Source: Cryptomeria japonica (taxonomy: Eukaryota; Streptophyta; Pinopsida; Cupressales; Cupressaceae). From it: a stretch of 64,000 nt of DNA. Positions 45,460-58,210 of the stretch are shown one piece after another; positions within the stretch are counted from its first letter, which is position 1; every line of letters starts with the position of its first letter. The notes beneath the pieces are model-generated. The model was given only the letters and a program-made list of their open reading frames with translations, searched no databases and was not told the origin of the DNA. The stretch covers positions 723,750,649 to 723,814,648 of the forward strand of contig NC_081413.1 in assembly GCF_030272615.1 (NCBI RefSeq), in the 5' to 3' direction. The position numbers and the translations under genes were made by a program.

Positions 45460-47958
45460 TTAAATGTGGAGTGGAGTATTGTGTGGATGGGTCAATGAGA
45501 TATTATCATGCTTAGAAAAGGTGAGGTTATGAGGCCCTGTCATATGAGCTACCATGGCTTGGAATTTGTCAGTATCCAGATCTTGAGGTACATTTGTTTC
45601 TAGTAACGCTTGTTCCAATATGTCTTTGTGTTTTGGTGAAATTTTTAGCAACTCCAATATGGATATTTGAGAAGGATTTTTGCGCAGTTGACTGACTAGA
45701 TCATATTGAATTTTAGGTACGGTGTTTGTTGTTGACATATGTCCCTTTAAGACATATTTTTGAGCTCTGGTTGTTACATTGATAGATTCATGTTCACGCT
45801 TATCTCTGATTGTGATGATGTTTACTTGATTATCCATAGCTGATATATGATTGATGGTGTTATTGTAAATGTGATTGATGCGAGCTCCATGTGTATCATT
45901 CGAGGTTGAGGCTCCATCCTTGTTGTAGTTTGGAAGAGGATTTTTAAAGGCTCCATGGTCACCATTTGTCTTGAGACCATTGACTGTTAAATCGCCTCTA
46001 TCAATCATGTCTTGAACAATGTTTTTCAGTCTCATGCAATCATTGGTTTGATGACCTTTGTTGCGATGAAAATCACAAAAGTGTGAGTCATTCCACCAGG
46101 GTGGTTTGATTTGTGGTTCAAAGTTGTTGATCACTAGTAAGGAGATAATTTTGTTTGCTAGGAGTTCTCTGAATGCTGACTCCAGTGATTGTCCTAGTGG
46201 TGTGTAAATGTGTTTTGGAAAGTTGTTTGCATTACCCCGTGAGTTTGGATTAGGTCCTCGATTGGCATTATTGTTTTGGGTATTGTTGGTGTTGTTTGTG
46301 TTGAGTTGATCTTGATTGGTATTCGGTGCATAGGTGTTAGTGCCTTGGTTAGCACCTTTGGGATTTTTTGTAGCTTGAGGATTACTTGATAATGCTAGCA
46401 CTAGTTGCTTGGATTTTGGGTCATTTGATTCATTTCCTCCTTCATTTCCATTGTTTTTGTTTCTGGTCTAGAACCTGGATTTGTCTAAGTTGTTGTTGTT
46501 TTGGTTGTTGTAATTGGATGAACTTGTGCCTTCTTTGAAAATTTTTAATGTTTCTTTCTTGACACATGCTTCTTCTACTTGGATTCCATTCTCAATCAAT
46601 TTGGCGAAAGATGGTATGCATTGAAGCTTGAGTATGTAACTCATCTCACTATTCAAGTTGTTGACAAAAATCTCCATCTTTTCCTTTTCAGGCACATCTC
46701 GAGGATATCTTGAAACCATATGCCGCCAACATTGAAGGAATACCATGAATGTTTCATTGTTTTTCTGTTTGGTGTTACGGACATCTAACATGGTGATAGC
46801 GTGCTGAATGTTATAGGAATATTGAGTTATGAATTTTTTGACTAGTTCATCAAATGATCTGACGGGAGGTGTGATTTTGGATAACCATTCCATTGTTTGC
46901 CCTCCCAAGCTTCTGGGGAATAACCTCATCAAATAGGTGTCATCATGTGTGAATTCAAGACTCATTGTACAGAATTCTCAAACATGATCATGGGGATCAC
47001 TTTTCCCATCATATTTGTCAAATTTTGGAATGTCTGAGTTCGGGGGAAAAGGCACCATGTTTAATCGTCTGTCAAAAGGATAAGGACAAATTTCAGTTAA
47101 GGAGTACTATACTATTGTCCCTTGTTGCATGTCTTGCATTTGTCTTTGTAACATTTGCATTTGTTGAGTGAGAGCAATCAAAGGTGCATTATTTTGTCGA
47201 GGGAAGGGTTCTTCTCTTGTATTTGTTCTCAGCTGAAATGGTGTGTGGAATAGTATGTTTGGTTCAGGGATGTCTTGCTCGGGTAAGTTCTGTTCTGGTA
47301 GATTTTGTTCATGTATGTTTTGTTTAGGGTCATGGGCTTCTTCCTCTCTTTGTCATTCTTGATATTCATAATGTCGAGATCTTGTTCTAAAAATGTTAGT
47401 GTCTAAATCTTCAGGAAGTTTAACTCCTTTGCTTGTGAGCATGAGCAAATATTTTTCTTTGTCATTTTCCATGAGCCTTTCCACAAGCTTTTGAAACGAA
47501 GTGCTTTCTTGACATTCTTGAAGAAGTTTTTCAGAAATTTCAGTGTCCTCTAGATTTGGATGCTCGAAAGGATTTGATAATATCTGATTCATGCTGGATT
47601 CCAGTTGCATTTCACTTTGTTTGTTTCATTGAGAGCAAGTAACAACGGGCATCTAGTAGAAGCTTTCTGTGACAAAAGGAACAAACTCTTCATCAATGTT
47701 TTGTTCAGGGGTTGGTGGTTCAAATCAGGGTATGTTATAAGTGATGCACTCTTCGAGAAAGAAGGCTGGATTGATCTTTCCTCCATGATTTATTTGTTGG
47801 CTAAATGCGGATTTTTGACAGAATGCTCTACTCCTTAATGGTTCCTTGTCAAATTCGTTTGTTTTGTCTTGAAGATATAATCGTATATGACGAAGGAATT
47901 TTCGATGAGATTTGAAGAAGTTGACGATTGATCTATAAAAATTTATTTCTTTTGGCAA
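45460..47958 (-). pseudogene. Gag, Tat-like element
   Basis: Serial minus-strand frames together form a gag: 47353-47958 (N-terminal, polar), the capsid part at 46468-46965 (THDDTYLMRLFPRSLGGQTM, FDELVKKFITQYSYNIQ), and 45460-46401 with an Asn-rich stretch and the knuckle CDFHRNKGHQTNDC. In-frame stops and shifts occur near 46980, 47125 and 47590. The capsid part is a typical Retrotrans_gag domain. Confidence 0.82.
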
Positions 47959-48504
47959 GTTTCGAAGAACTCGGTTGTTGTTTCTTCAACTTAGTGTTAT
48001 GATAAATATTCTTTCTTCTCAGAATATGAGGATTAGTCATGCACAAGCGATCAATGGTTTCCTTTGATTTGTTTTGGATTCAATTTAGCTTGTTTTGGAA
48101 ACTCAAGTTTTACTTAATCAAAATGAAGGTTTAGATGGCCCCTCACGACAAAGTGTGTCAAATGATATGGAATACAAGCTTTCCTGATATGGAAACTCAA
48201 TTTGACAACTTGGAGTTTTAAAACAAGTGTGTTTTGAGATAAAAATATGTTTGATTAGAGGACTTGTTTTCCACTTGTGATGATGTTTCCTGATTTTGAT
48301 AGGAGAGATATGTTTATCCTGCGACTAGTTTCAGATTTTAGACAACTTTGTTTGATGGAAATTTTGTTTTAGAAATAGCTTTTGATACTCTATTTTTGGT
48401 TTTTTGCTTGATGAAGTTCAGGCTGATGAAGGAAAGCTTTCAAAATTCTTTTCAAAATTTTCAAAATTGACTTCTGTTTTGTCCCCTATTTTTCCAGTTT
48501 TGGC

Positions 48505-48892
48505 TATGCGCTAAAACAGAGACACAATGTGCTATAGAAATTTCTCAACGTGCTAGCGAAAAGACTCCACGTGCTACGCTGCCCCCTGATATGCGCTAAT
48601 TGGTTTATTTTTCTTTTGCCTTGGTTCAAAAGGTTATGCACCAATATGGGCCGCCTATGCGCTAACTATTAAACCCTACGCGTTAAAGTTTGGCTTCCAC
48701 GCGCTAAGATGATGCTGCAACGCGGTAAGATGATGCTGCAACGCGCTAAACTGTTTTCAAAACGCGCTATTTGAAACTGTTGGTTTTGGATTCTGGTGAA
48801 GCGATAATGTTAAGTCTTAATGCGCTAAGGAGAAGGTTTAATGCGCTAAAAGATGGTTCCCACGTTCTAAGAAATTGCTCTTATGCGCTAAA
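48505..48892. repeat. 21-bp array, block 1 (about 16 units)
   Basis: The GCG of the core TATGCGCTAA falls at 48508, 48529, 48550, 48571, 48593, 48638, 48659, 48680, 48701, 48722, 48743, 48764, 48801, 48822, 48843, 48864 and 48885. Nearly all steps are exactly 21 bp. On the plus strand units read as [YNH]AL[KRN]xxx heptads such as YALKFGF and NALRRRF. Confidence 0.92.
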
Positions 48893-49186
48893 CTGCCTTG
48901 ATATATTTTGACTTAGTTGTTTTTCTACGATTTTTGGAATTTTGCTTTGAGTTTTTAGTGCTGATAGATGATTTTCTGAAGTAACAAATGAAAGCACGAC
49001 ACCAAAGAGACAACCATTTTGCTTAATCTAAACAATAAGTGTATGTTTTGCGAGGATGTGTTCAAATCCTCAATGTTTTGATAGGTTTAGATACAACATG
49101 CACTTCAGTCAGACTCTATATTCAAGGGTCATAAGCAATATCATAGCCCACTAGTTTCGATACTCCATCAGCTCAAACAGTCGTGT

Positions 49187-49202
49187 CACCCCCTAGGGGG
49201 TG
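49187..49202. other. Perfect 16-bp palindrome
   Basis: CACCCCCTAGGGGGTG reads the same on both strands. It lies in the long leader and its role is unknown. Confidence 0.9.
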
Positions 49203-50407
49203 CCCATTTTTTTGCCTTTTGTCAGAAATTAAGTCAAAGTGAATTGCTTTACAATTGAGTAGTTATCTTGGGAGATATATGGTGAGCGATCTTGGGGGCG
49301 GATTCTTCCCCCACCCTTGCACTATGATATTGCAAATGTCTGGTTACTAACTCAGCTCAAAGCTTCTATGCTAAGGTTTGTAATCAGGCTTCCGTTTGGC
49401 CGTCAGTGATAAACTCCCTCAAGAGGCTTCCCAACCTTTAGAACAAAGGCTTTACGTATCTCAAGGATACTGGGAGAAGGCTAATCGCTGCGCGCAACCG
49501 TTAAAAAGGACTTTCGTCACTTTCCACTTTTGATTATAGTGGGTTGGAACACTTGGCTTCAAAGTCATTTCCCACTTAGGTTGTCCCCTTCACATCGGCC
49601 AAAAATGGCTTTAAGAGTTTTTCAACCCTTCAGGAAGGCAGGCCTGCTAAAGGATTTATTGCTTGAAGTAAAGAAATCTTTAAGAGTGGTTTGGCTTTTT
49701 GATCACCCAATTAAGGGGAGAGCATATACCTTCCATTTTGAGACAAAGCGCACAAGTTCTTTTTAGCCCTTCAAAGCAATGATTTGCTAATTCTGTATGG
49801 AGATGTTGCTCCACGAAAACATGGTGCTCCTTTTAACCTTTCAAGGCAATGATTTTCTGATCTATTAAGAAGGAATTTGGTCAACAAAATAAATGCGATG
49901 CTTTGTCAATAAAAAAATCGATTTGAAAGGGGAAGGTCTTCCCTCTTTAGTTGCAAATGACCTTTGGACTTTGTGTGATTCTTTACTTTGGTAAAAGTTA
50001 AAACGGATCCTTTTATACACCAAAGGATGGTGAAGTTCTTTTTAAGCCATTTGTTTGCAAAACTTGAAAAAATTTGATTTGTTCTTTTTAAGATCCAATT
50101 TGAAAATTTTCTCTCCTAGAAAAGCAAGGAAAAATTGTTTTGTGGTTCTTTTTAAAGCCCAGACAAAGTGAGTTCAATTTTACCAAACAAGAATAAAAAA
50201 TGATTTATATTTTAACTACCTTAACTAAGTTAGTAAAAACTTAAACTATTTATGATCCTAGAAATAAAATTAAGCTCCCATTTGCAAGAAACTGTTAAAA
50301 ACCCTGCAAGATACCAAGTAAAATCATTAGAAAATTTGTGGGTTTGGTGGACTTCAACAAGTCTAATTTCACATTCGGTTATAGTTTTTAATTTTGCCTC
50401 TGTCTGT

Positions 50408-50502
50408 GATGCGCTACAGAACAGACTGTATGCGCTACGAGATAATCAGGATGTGCTATCAGACAGACCCGATGCATTGAACTGTTTTCCAAATGCGCTA
50501 TT
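50408..50502. repeat. 21-bp array, block 2 (five units)
   Basis: GCG or its variant falls at 50411, 50432, 50453, 50474 and 50495, exactly 21 bp apart. The plus strand reads DALQNRL, YALRDNQ, DVLSDRP, DALNCFP, NALL. Confidence 0.92.
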
Positions 50503-52166
50503 ATATTATTCTCTGGTGCAGGGGCACTAGGCATGAAGACAACTTGGAAGACACCATGGAAGCATGACAAGGAGATGTATGGGTCTAATAGACTCAATTA
50601 TGATGTCTTGAAGCCAATTATGACATTTTATTGTAATGATCCTAATGTAATGATTAATTGTCCTAATGGACCTAATAAGGCCATAGGACCAAATATAGGA
50701 TTTCATGGGTATAGAATTGGTAAGGATCTCAAAGGTGTTTAGAACTATTTGATAAATCATTTTGATCCTTTAGAAGTCATTAGGTTGGGGTAGAAGTCCA
50801 TTTCATAAGAGTTTTAAATTCAAAAATTTGAAAATAGTGGCTAGTGTCATTTTGGGGGGGGAAAGCTAAAAACTTGTTTGTTAAGTATTTTAATCATGAA
50901 TAACTGATGGATTTCAGTTTGGGAAGTTAGGGGAAGGTATTATAAAACCTTGGAATTCCATTTTGGTGGGGTTGGATGCTACAGTACGGATGTTGTATGG
51001 ATTTAACATAAAAAGTGAATAAAACCTTCATTTTCTTGCAATTTCTTGTGTTTTGTTGCTTGAAAGTGATTGATCTTTCATGGTATAAGCCTTGGGAAGT
51101 CATTAAACATTGTAATAAGTGATTTGGAATGATTTTGTAGCAGTTTTTTCTCATATTTTGTCATTTGTGCTGACTGTCCTAAAATTTTCTGAGTTGTATC
51201 ATTGGCATTGAAGGCCCAAAATGCAATTTGGAGCCCTTCTATGGATGTAAGGTCCTGTTTCTCATAGAGGAGGCTCTATATAACATGTATAATATGATCC
51301 TAACAAAGTAACTTGCAGGAAGTGTGGTTTGACAGGTGATCACCGTGAGTTGGATGAAAGAGAAGTGAGTAGAAAGCATAGCAAGCCTATAGCAGCAAAA
51401 GATCTACCTTAACAAAGGGGTATTTTAATGATTGGATATGTCTAATATGGTCTAGGAGAAGGTGTATGAACCTTGATTAAGTTGCAGCAGTGCTGGGAGA
51501 GTGGTTAATCAAGAAACCCTTGGTTTTGGGAGCCTATTGGTGAGGGCTTTGGGGTTTGCACATTAAACAAGATCATAGAACCTAAAAAATTGGATTTTCC
51601 TTGGTTTGGAGTCATAAAAAACTACTGTTGAGAGTTTAAAGGTTGGGGGATAAGTATTTTATATACTTGCTTTGTAAAAGTGTGGGTTTTTGCATAAAAA
51701 ATAGTCTAAGTTTTAGGACAGCAAAGGCATGGTCCAAAACAACCATACTTAATTTTTATATATGTTGTATTAAGCCGAAAAGGGTATCCAAAAAGATATT
51801 TTTTTTTGGAAGTTATTTGGGAAAAATTGGAGAAACTGAATTAATTCAGCCTTAAGTGGGCTAATTGGGGCTCTAGGGCTAGTAGCAGGCATAGTGGGGT
51901 TTAAGAGTATGGAGAAGTCTTGAAACCTTAAAACTAATTGAAACTTGTTGAATTGGGCTGGAATAAGTGGTTGAAGACACTAGGAGTCATAGTGGAGAGT
52001 TGGGTATTGATTTGCCCCTTTGAAGCCTTAAAGTGCCTTGGAAACACTAGGCAAATGCAAGGAGTGTGAAGCACTTGAAAACATATTTTCTTGAAGTCAC
52101 CTAAAACCCTTGACCCTCTGCATCATTCTCCTATGCCGAGAGCTACAGAAAAATGTTAGTGAGGAT

Positions 52167-52262
52167 GATGCGCTAAGGTATGGTCTGCACGCGCTGGGGA
52201 ATGAGTCCTATGCACCAAATAATGAGCCGGATGCACTACAAGATCAACCAGATGCGCTAAGG
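52167..52262. repeat. 21-bp array, block 3 (five units)
   Basis: Units at 52170, 52191, 52212, 52233 and 52254, exactly 21 bp apart. The plus strand reads DALRYGL, HALGNES, YAPNNEP, DALQDQP, DALRDAS. The block ends less than 100 bases from the primer-binding site. Confidence 0.92.
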
Positions 52263-52346
52263 GATGCTTCCTACCTGCTGATTCCTATTTCCCGCGTAGC
52301 TGCAAAAATGTTTATTTTTAAAAACTGATTTGATTAATAGGGTAGT

Positions 52347-52364
52347 GCCCCACGGTGGGCGCCA
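52347..52364 (-). other. Primer-binding site, Tat-like element
   Basis: The minus strand reads TGGCGCCCACCGTGGGGC six bases after the LTR end. From memory it is one base away from the classic tRNA-Lys type site TGGCGCCCAACGTGGGGC. Confidence 0.85.
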
Positions 52365-52370
52365 GAAATG

Positions 52371-53837
52371 TGTGCGGGAAAAGTGGGTCAATGAAACTTA
52401 AAAAGTGAAAATGTGGTCTCAAAGAGGCTTGTTCACACACCCACGAGACTTCTTGGTACAAGTTATGGAGTCATGAAGAATGAATCAACTTCCCAAGGTT
52501 GGTTCCATGGTTCTCTATTTCACAAGGTCCCTCAATCCAATGCCTTTGCTCTCAAATCACTGAGCAAAGTGGCTTAGGGATGACGAATGCAAGAACGAGG
52601 GATGCTTATGATTGGTTTAATTATGAAATGCATCCTATCTATACATGATTCTACAAATGAAATAAACTAAATTATAAGATGATAAGATTAGTAGCAATAC
52701 TATCCTAACATGATATGCTAGTTTATGATTTAAGCTAATGATAAAGGAAATAGTCTAAAATGCTTATTAGATTAATTCCTATTACAAAGAGAAGCTAGAT
52801 GTATTGATAAATTTGAGCATAAATGAGATACTAAAAGCTTGCATGGATCCTTAAAATGGAGGAATGAGAGCTCTTTTTATAGTTAAAATAGGGCAATAGA
52901 TGGTCAAGATTGATGGAGTTAATCAAGGGTCAAGATTGAAAGTTATCAATCCATGTTTACAATTTTCATCAATGAAATGGTGACAATTGTCAACATAAGA
53001 CTGCTTGAGAGGAGATGAAATAAGCATTAAATGCTTGAGAAGACCTCATGGTTACCTTAGGAGGTAAGAGTTAAGGTTAGGTTAGGGTTATCCAATGGAT
53101 AAAGCTTTTACCCAAGGGGTAAACTCTTGTGCAAAGGTTAAAGGGATAACCATGGTCAAAGCAATGAATTCTTGATGAGACCCCTAGGTTAGATGAGGGT
53201 TAAGTTAGTCAAAAAGTCTCTAACATACCACTAAGGGTTAGTTAACCATTAATGGTTTGAAGACTTTGGGGACAGATTTGTAAGAGTCCTTCCAAATTTG
53301 GGGGTATTCAATAAGTTAGCTTGTTGAATCGATAAAGGCTTTAATGTCTTTTGAAGACTTTACTCCAAATTTGAGAAGTGACCTCCTCAAATTTAGGGAA
53401 AATGGATAATGGATGGGTTTGGGTTAATTGATTAAGATTAGATGGATTCTAGAAGAAATTAGGAATAGGGTTAGGATGCAAGTGGGAGATGTAGGATTTT
53501 GCAAGTGGATGAGGGATAATAGGATTAATTAAAATAAATTGCTTTATTTCAATTTGGTTGCAAGTTGGGAAATTAAATAAATTAGATTTATTCAATTTGG
53601 GGTAAACTATTAATTAAATGTAAATTTAATTAAAAAGTAAGAAGAAGGGATTTGAATAAAATGATTTATTCAATTAAATGATGTAAAAGGTTCTAGTGAA
53701 TTTAACTAAGTAAATTGAATAATTTATTTAATTAAATAGAAGAATGTGGATGATTTAATTAAATTAGATTTAACTAAATAAAGGAATGAACATAAAATAT
53801 TCATTTAGGAATATGGTTATTTTTATATGTCTACACA
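52371..53837 (-). repeat. 5' LTR of the Tat-like element
   Basis: On the minus strand it starts TGTGTAGACATATAAAA and ends CTTTTCCCGCACA, next to the primer-binding site. The first part is rich in TTTAATTAAA strings. A TATA box is at 52875-52881. The exact outer end is uncertain by a few bases, because the flank (tacaatgtatctac) is similar. No partner LTR was found in the window. Confidence 0.78.
52875..52881 (-). promoter_or_regulatory. TATA box in the LTR
   Basis: The minus strand reads CTATAAAAAGAGCTCTCATTCC, a strong plant TATA box about 500 bases before the LTR end. This is a reasonable place for the U3-R border. Confidence 0.65.
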
Positions 53838-55000
53838 TACAATGTATCTACATATACTATTTGTACAAAATCACATAAGAATGATGAAAACAATCTATAC
53901 AATGCTGCACTACTATGTGTTGCACAACGCATAATGTTGGTGTACAATGTATCAGTAGATGATGAAATAGTTAATAGGGAACTTGGTATTGTAAATAATA
54001 TAGTCTAGTCTAAACATACTAGGTTGCTTGATTTGTCATTTTGTGTGATTGTTGAGTTTGATAAGTATGTAGGTGTACTATGAGACATGAATAATAATAA
54101 AAAAGAAGTGTTTTTTCTATCTATTACAAGAGACATTCATACAAAAAAATTGATATAAAAGTCAAGCTCTAATAATACACAAATCACAAAGGCTAACATA
54201 AGAAAGAGAAATAATAGATATTGGTGATTCAGATTGGTGACTAGAGAGAACATGTTTGACATTCACTGTTATCGCTAAATAAATTCTGTCATTTCATTAT
54301 AAATTTTACCACCATTCTCATTTGAATGTTGATCAAAGATATACAATACATGTTGCATAACCAACAAAAAAATAAAGAGCAATAATAATAATTGCCTTGA
54401 AGCTAATACTTCATGGAAACCTTCAAATGAATGTCTAGTTTGCATGAATTTGATATGTTTTCTATATGATTTGGTAGATTTTTCTCAATAAGAGACATGA
54501 TATTTCCATGATTTTCTATATGATTTAGTAGATGTTCTCAATAAGAGACATGATATTTCCACATTTCATGATTGCGATTAAGAGTTTTTCTAGCTAATAT
54601 AATGATTGCAATATTATTACATTAGTTATGCTAATATTTCCACATTTTACAATTTCTTCTTCTTTTTACCCAAGTCGTTGATCCATAAATATTTTGGTTC
54701 AAACTTCATTTTCTTCTCGACCTCTTTCTTCTTCGCCTCCCTTGCCATATGTTGTTACACTTCCTTAACATAAATGAACTGCTTTAGTGCCTCCTACCCC
54801 AAATACGCCTCCTCCATCCAAGCACCTCTGTTTGCACCATCTTTCCTTAAGATGAAGGGTTTGTAACCCAACTCTTCCCATACACAACTAGTATTAAAAG
54901 AATGAAATACTTATCGTATTAATTATGATAATATCTTGTATTTTAACTAGTAAGAAAGTGTTATCATTGATATTAATATAGATTAATTTTTGTATATCTT
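53838..55000. repeat. Unclassified dispersed repeat, copy 2
   Basis: Same orientation and block order as 26300-27730. Its inner end (53838-54050) matches the reverse complement of 21440-21785. The Tat-like LTR starts at this end, so the element probably inserted into this repeat. A small internal duplication (ctcaataagagacatgatatttcca) is at 54484-54508 and 54538-54562. Confidence 0.7.
54656..54886 (-). pseudogene. Possible coding fragment, family unknown
   Basis: One minus-strand frame reads EELGYKPFILRKDGANRGAW, then EALKQFIYVKEV and MAREAKKKEVEKKMKFEPKY, with only two stops. The composition looks like protein rather than chance, and the region is GC-richer than its AT-rich surroundings. 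It might be a remnant of a transposon-encoded protein. I cannot name the family. Confidence 0.35.
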
Positions 55001-56389
<1,389 letters not shown>

Positions 56390-58210
56390 AACTTTACCAT
56401 TAAACCAAATGTCCCAAGAATTGATATTATCAACTAACAATTCTTTCTTTCTATTGATGTCAATAATCCCTCCAATTATAGAACCATTATGTTAAATCCT
56501 TTGTTTGCAAAGTTATTTGGCAGTATGATAGAAAATAAAATCAGCAAGTGGGTGGAAAAAAGTGATAAACATGCTAAAGGCCAAGTAGGTTTCAGACCTA
56601 AGCATTCCACGGTGGATCATGGTATTACTCTAAGGCACATCATTGAAAATTTTGGTAGCAAAAAGAGGAAGCTTTTTGTTGCTTTGTGGATTTCAAAAAA
56701 GCTTTTGACACGGTACCAAGAGATAAGCTTTGATAAAGAATGGAGGAAATAAGGGTTCCTATACATCTTAGAGCAGATGTTCATAGGTTGTAGGAGGAGG
56801 TTAAAGTCAAAATTCGAACTTCAGCTAGCATCTTCAAAAGTTTTAGGAGCGATATTGGGGTCAAGCAAGGGTGCCCTTTGTCCCCTACACTCTTTGGTTT
56901 ATAGATTGACAAATTTGAAGAATGTTTAAACCTTCAAGAAGGGGATGATGTCCAGTTGGGTGAGTTTGTGATAAGGCTCATTTTGTATGCGAATGACATT
57001 ATTTTGATTGTTAGATCTGCTCTTGGCTTACAAGAGCACTTACACTCTCTTGAGCAATTTTGTAGAGTTGTACGTATGCAAGTCAACATTAACAAGATGA
57101 AAGTGGTGGTTTTCTCCAACAAAAGAAAGTATAACCAGCATAAGTTCTTCTTTGAAGTAAGTGTTCTTGAAGAAGTGACAAACTATAAGTACCTCAGAAT
57201 TAACTTCAACAAAAATCTAAGTTGCGAAGGTTGCCAAAAGAAGAGAATGTTGGGAGGTTGAAAAGCATTTCAAAATAGGTGTAGAGAGGCAGAGTTATGG
57301 GATTGGAAGATTACCCAAACTCTCTTTGGGCTTTTAGTGCTTCTGGTTGTACTTTATGGCTGTGAAGTGTGGGCCAACAACACCTTTGTTTTATAGTGGA
57401 AACAAATTGAGCATATCCAAAAACGTTTGATTACAAACAAGTTCAAACTCAAAAGATTAGTCCCTTATGATATCATGTTTTGTGAAGTGGGGGTTGCGCC
57501 TATGGAAGCAATCACTTTGGCAACTCATTTGTTATTTGAAAAGAATTGAGCAAATGGAAGAGGGTTGATGGCCTAAGGTTGTCTTCAATGACACATTATG
57601 CAAAAGAAAGAAGACTTGGATGCGCCAATATAGCAAATGATTTAGAAAATGGGATACATATTTGAACATGTGCCCCACGAATAGTAAGGAGACAAAGGCT
57701 TATGTTATGGATAAGTTCCACAAGCACACTTGGAGTAAGGAGCTAGAGAGAAAGAAAAAATATTATATTGAAGAGTTTAACCCCTCTCGTAACCATCAAC
57801 AACAAGCATACATAGGGGCCAATTTATCATGGAAAGCCAAAACCCTCATTGCTCAATTAGAACTAACTCTCATCAGCTTCGATGTGAAACTGGACATTGG
57901 AAAAGACTGAAAGAAGCTTGAGAGGAAAGAGTGTGCATTTTTTGCACTTCAGGTAAAGTTGAAATAGAAAAACACTTCATTCTAGAATGTGACGCTTTCA
58001 AGGCCAACAGGGACAGTTATGAAAAACTCTTGCAGACAACTCTTGGGAAAATTTATTCAATGAGAGGTTTGTGGAGAAGCTAGGGGCTCTCATCATCACA
58101 CTGCACAAGAAAAGAGTTGTAATACAAAAGTTGATTTTTAAGGGTTCTGTCTCATAGGCTATAAGGGGTGGGACCAGTAGTTGAACGAGGTCCAATATTT
58201 GTTATGGCAA
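56390..58210 (+). pseudogene. 5'-truncated LINE (non-LTR retrotransposon) RT and zinc finger
   Basis: The plus strand reads NYRTIMLNPLFAKLFGSMIE and GQVGFRPKHSTVDHGITLRH. After a frameshift come FVDFKKAFDTVPRD and GVKQGCPLSPTLFGL, then LILYANDIILI in place of the usual YADD box. Near 57935 a C-x2-C-x8-H-x4-C finger follows (CIFCTSGKVEIEKHFILEC). This is the order of LINE RT plus the 3' zf-RVT finger. The endonuclease and ORF1 are missing, as in most 5'-truncated LINE copies. Several stops and shifts make it dead. No poly(A) tail is visible at its right end. The second Asp of the catalytic box is changed to Asn. Confidence 0.88.

Larger units (their letters stand above)
47959..52346 (-). other. 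Long 5' leader of the Tat-like element
   Basis: Non-coding leader between the primer-binding site and gag, over 4 kb. It holds the three 21-bp repeat blocks and a perfect 16-bp palindrome at 49187-49202. I found no intact leader ORF. Leaders of this size, sometimes with an extra ORF or an intron, are known in Ogre-type elements. Confidence 0.6.
28160..53837 (-). mobile_element. Decayed Tat/Ogre-type Ty3/gypsy element with antisense PMD gene
   Basis: On the minus strand the order is LTR (52371-53837), primer-binding site, leader of over 4 kb, gag, protease, RT, RNase H, a second RNase H-like domain, and integrase ending near 32539. The duplicated RNase H and long leader are hallmarks of the Tat/Ogre lineage. 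A PMD gene lies beyond pol in the opposite orientation, a placement reported for Tat-lineage extra ORFs. All ORFs carry stops or frameshifts, so the copy is dead. A 7.66-kb LTR element (33222-40877) interrupts the integrase. The left boundary is uncertain because no 3' LTR was recognised; 28160 is only the PMD promoter. Confidence 0.7.

Noticed and set aside
48505-48892. Regular 21-bp repeats as a CRISPR array
   Set aside because: Plant nuclear DNA, repeats and spacers are not distinct (the spacer part is also partly conserved), and no cas genes exist here. It is a degenerate tandem repeat.
51301-51410. CRKCGLTGDH reading as a zinc-knuckle gene
   Set aside because: Only one short motif in a frame without other coding signs, inside the non-coding leader.
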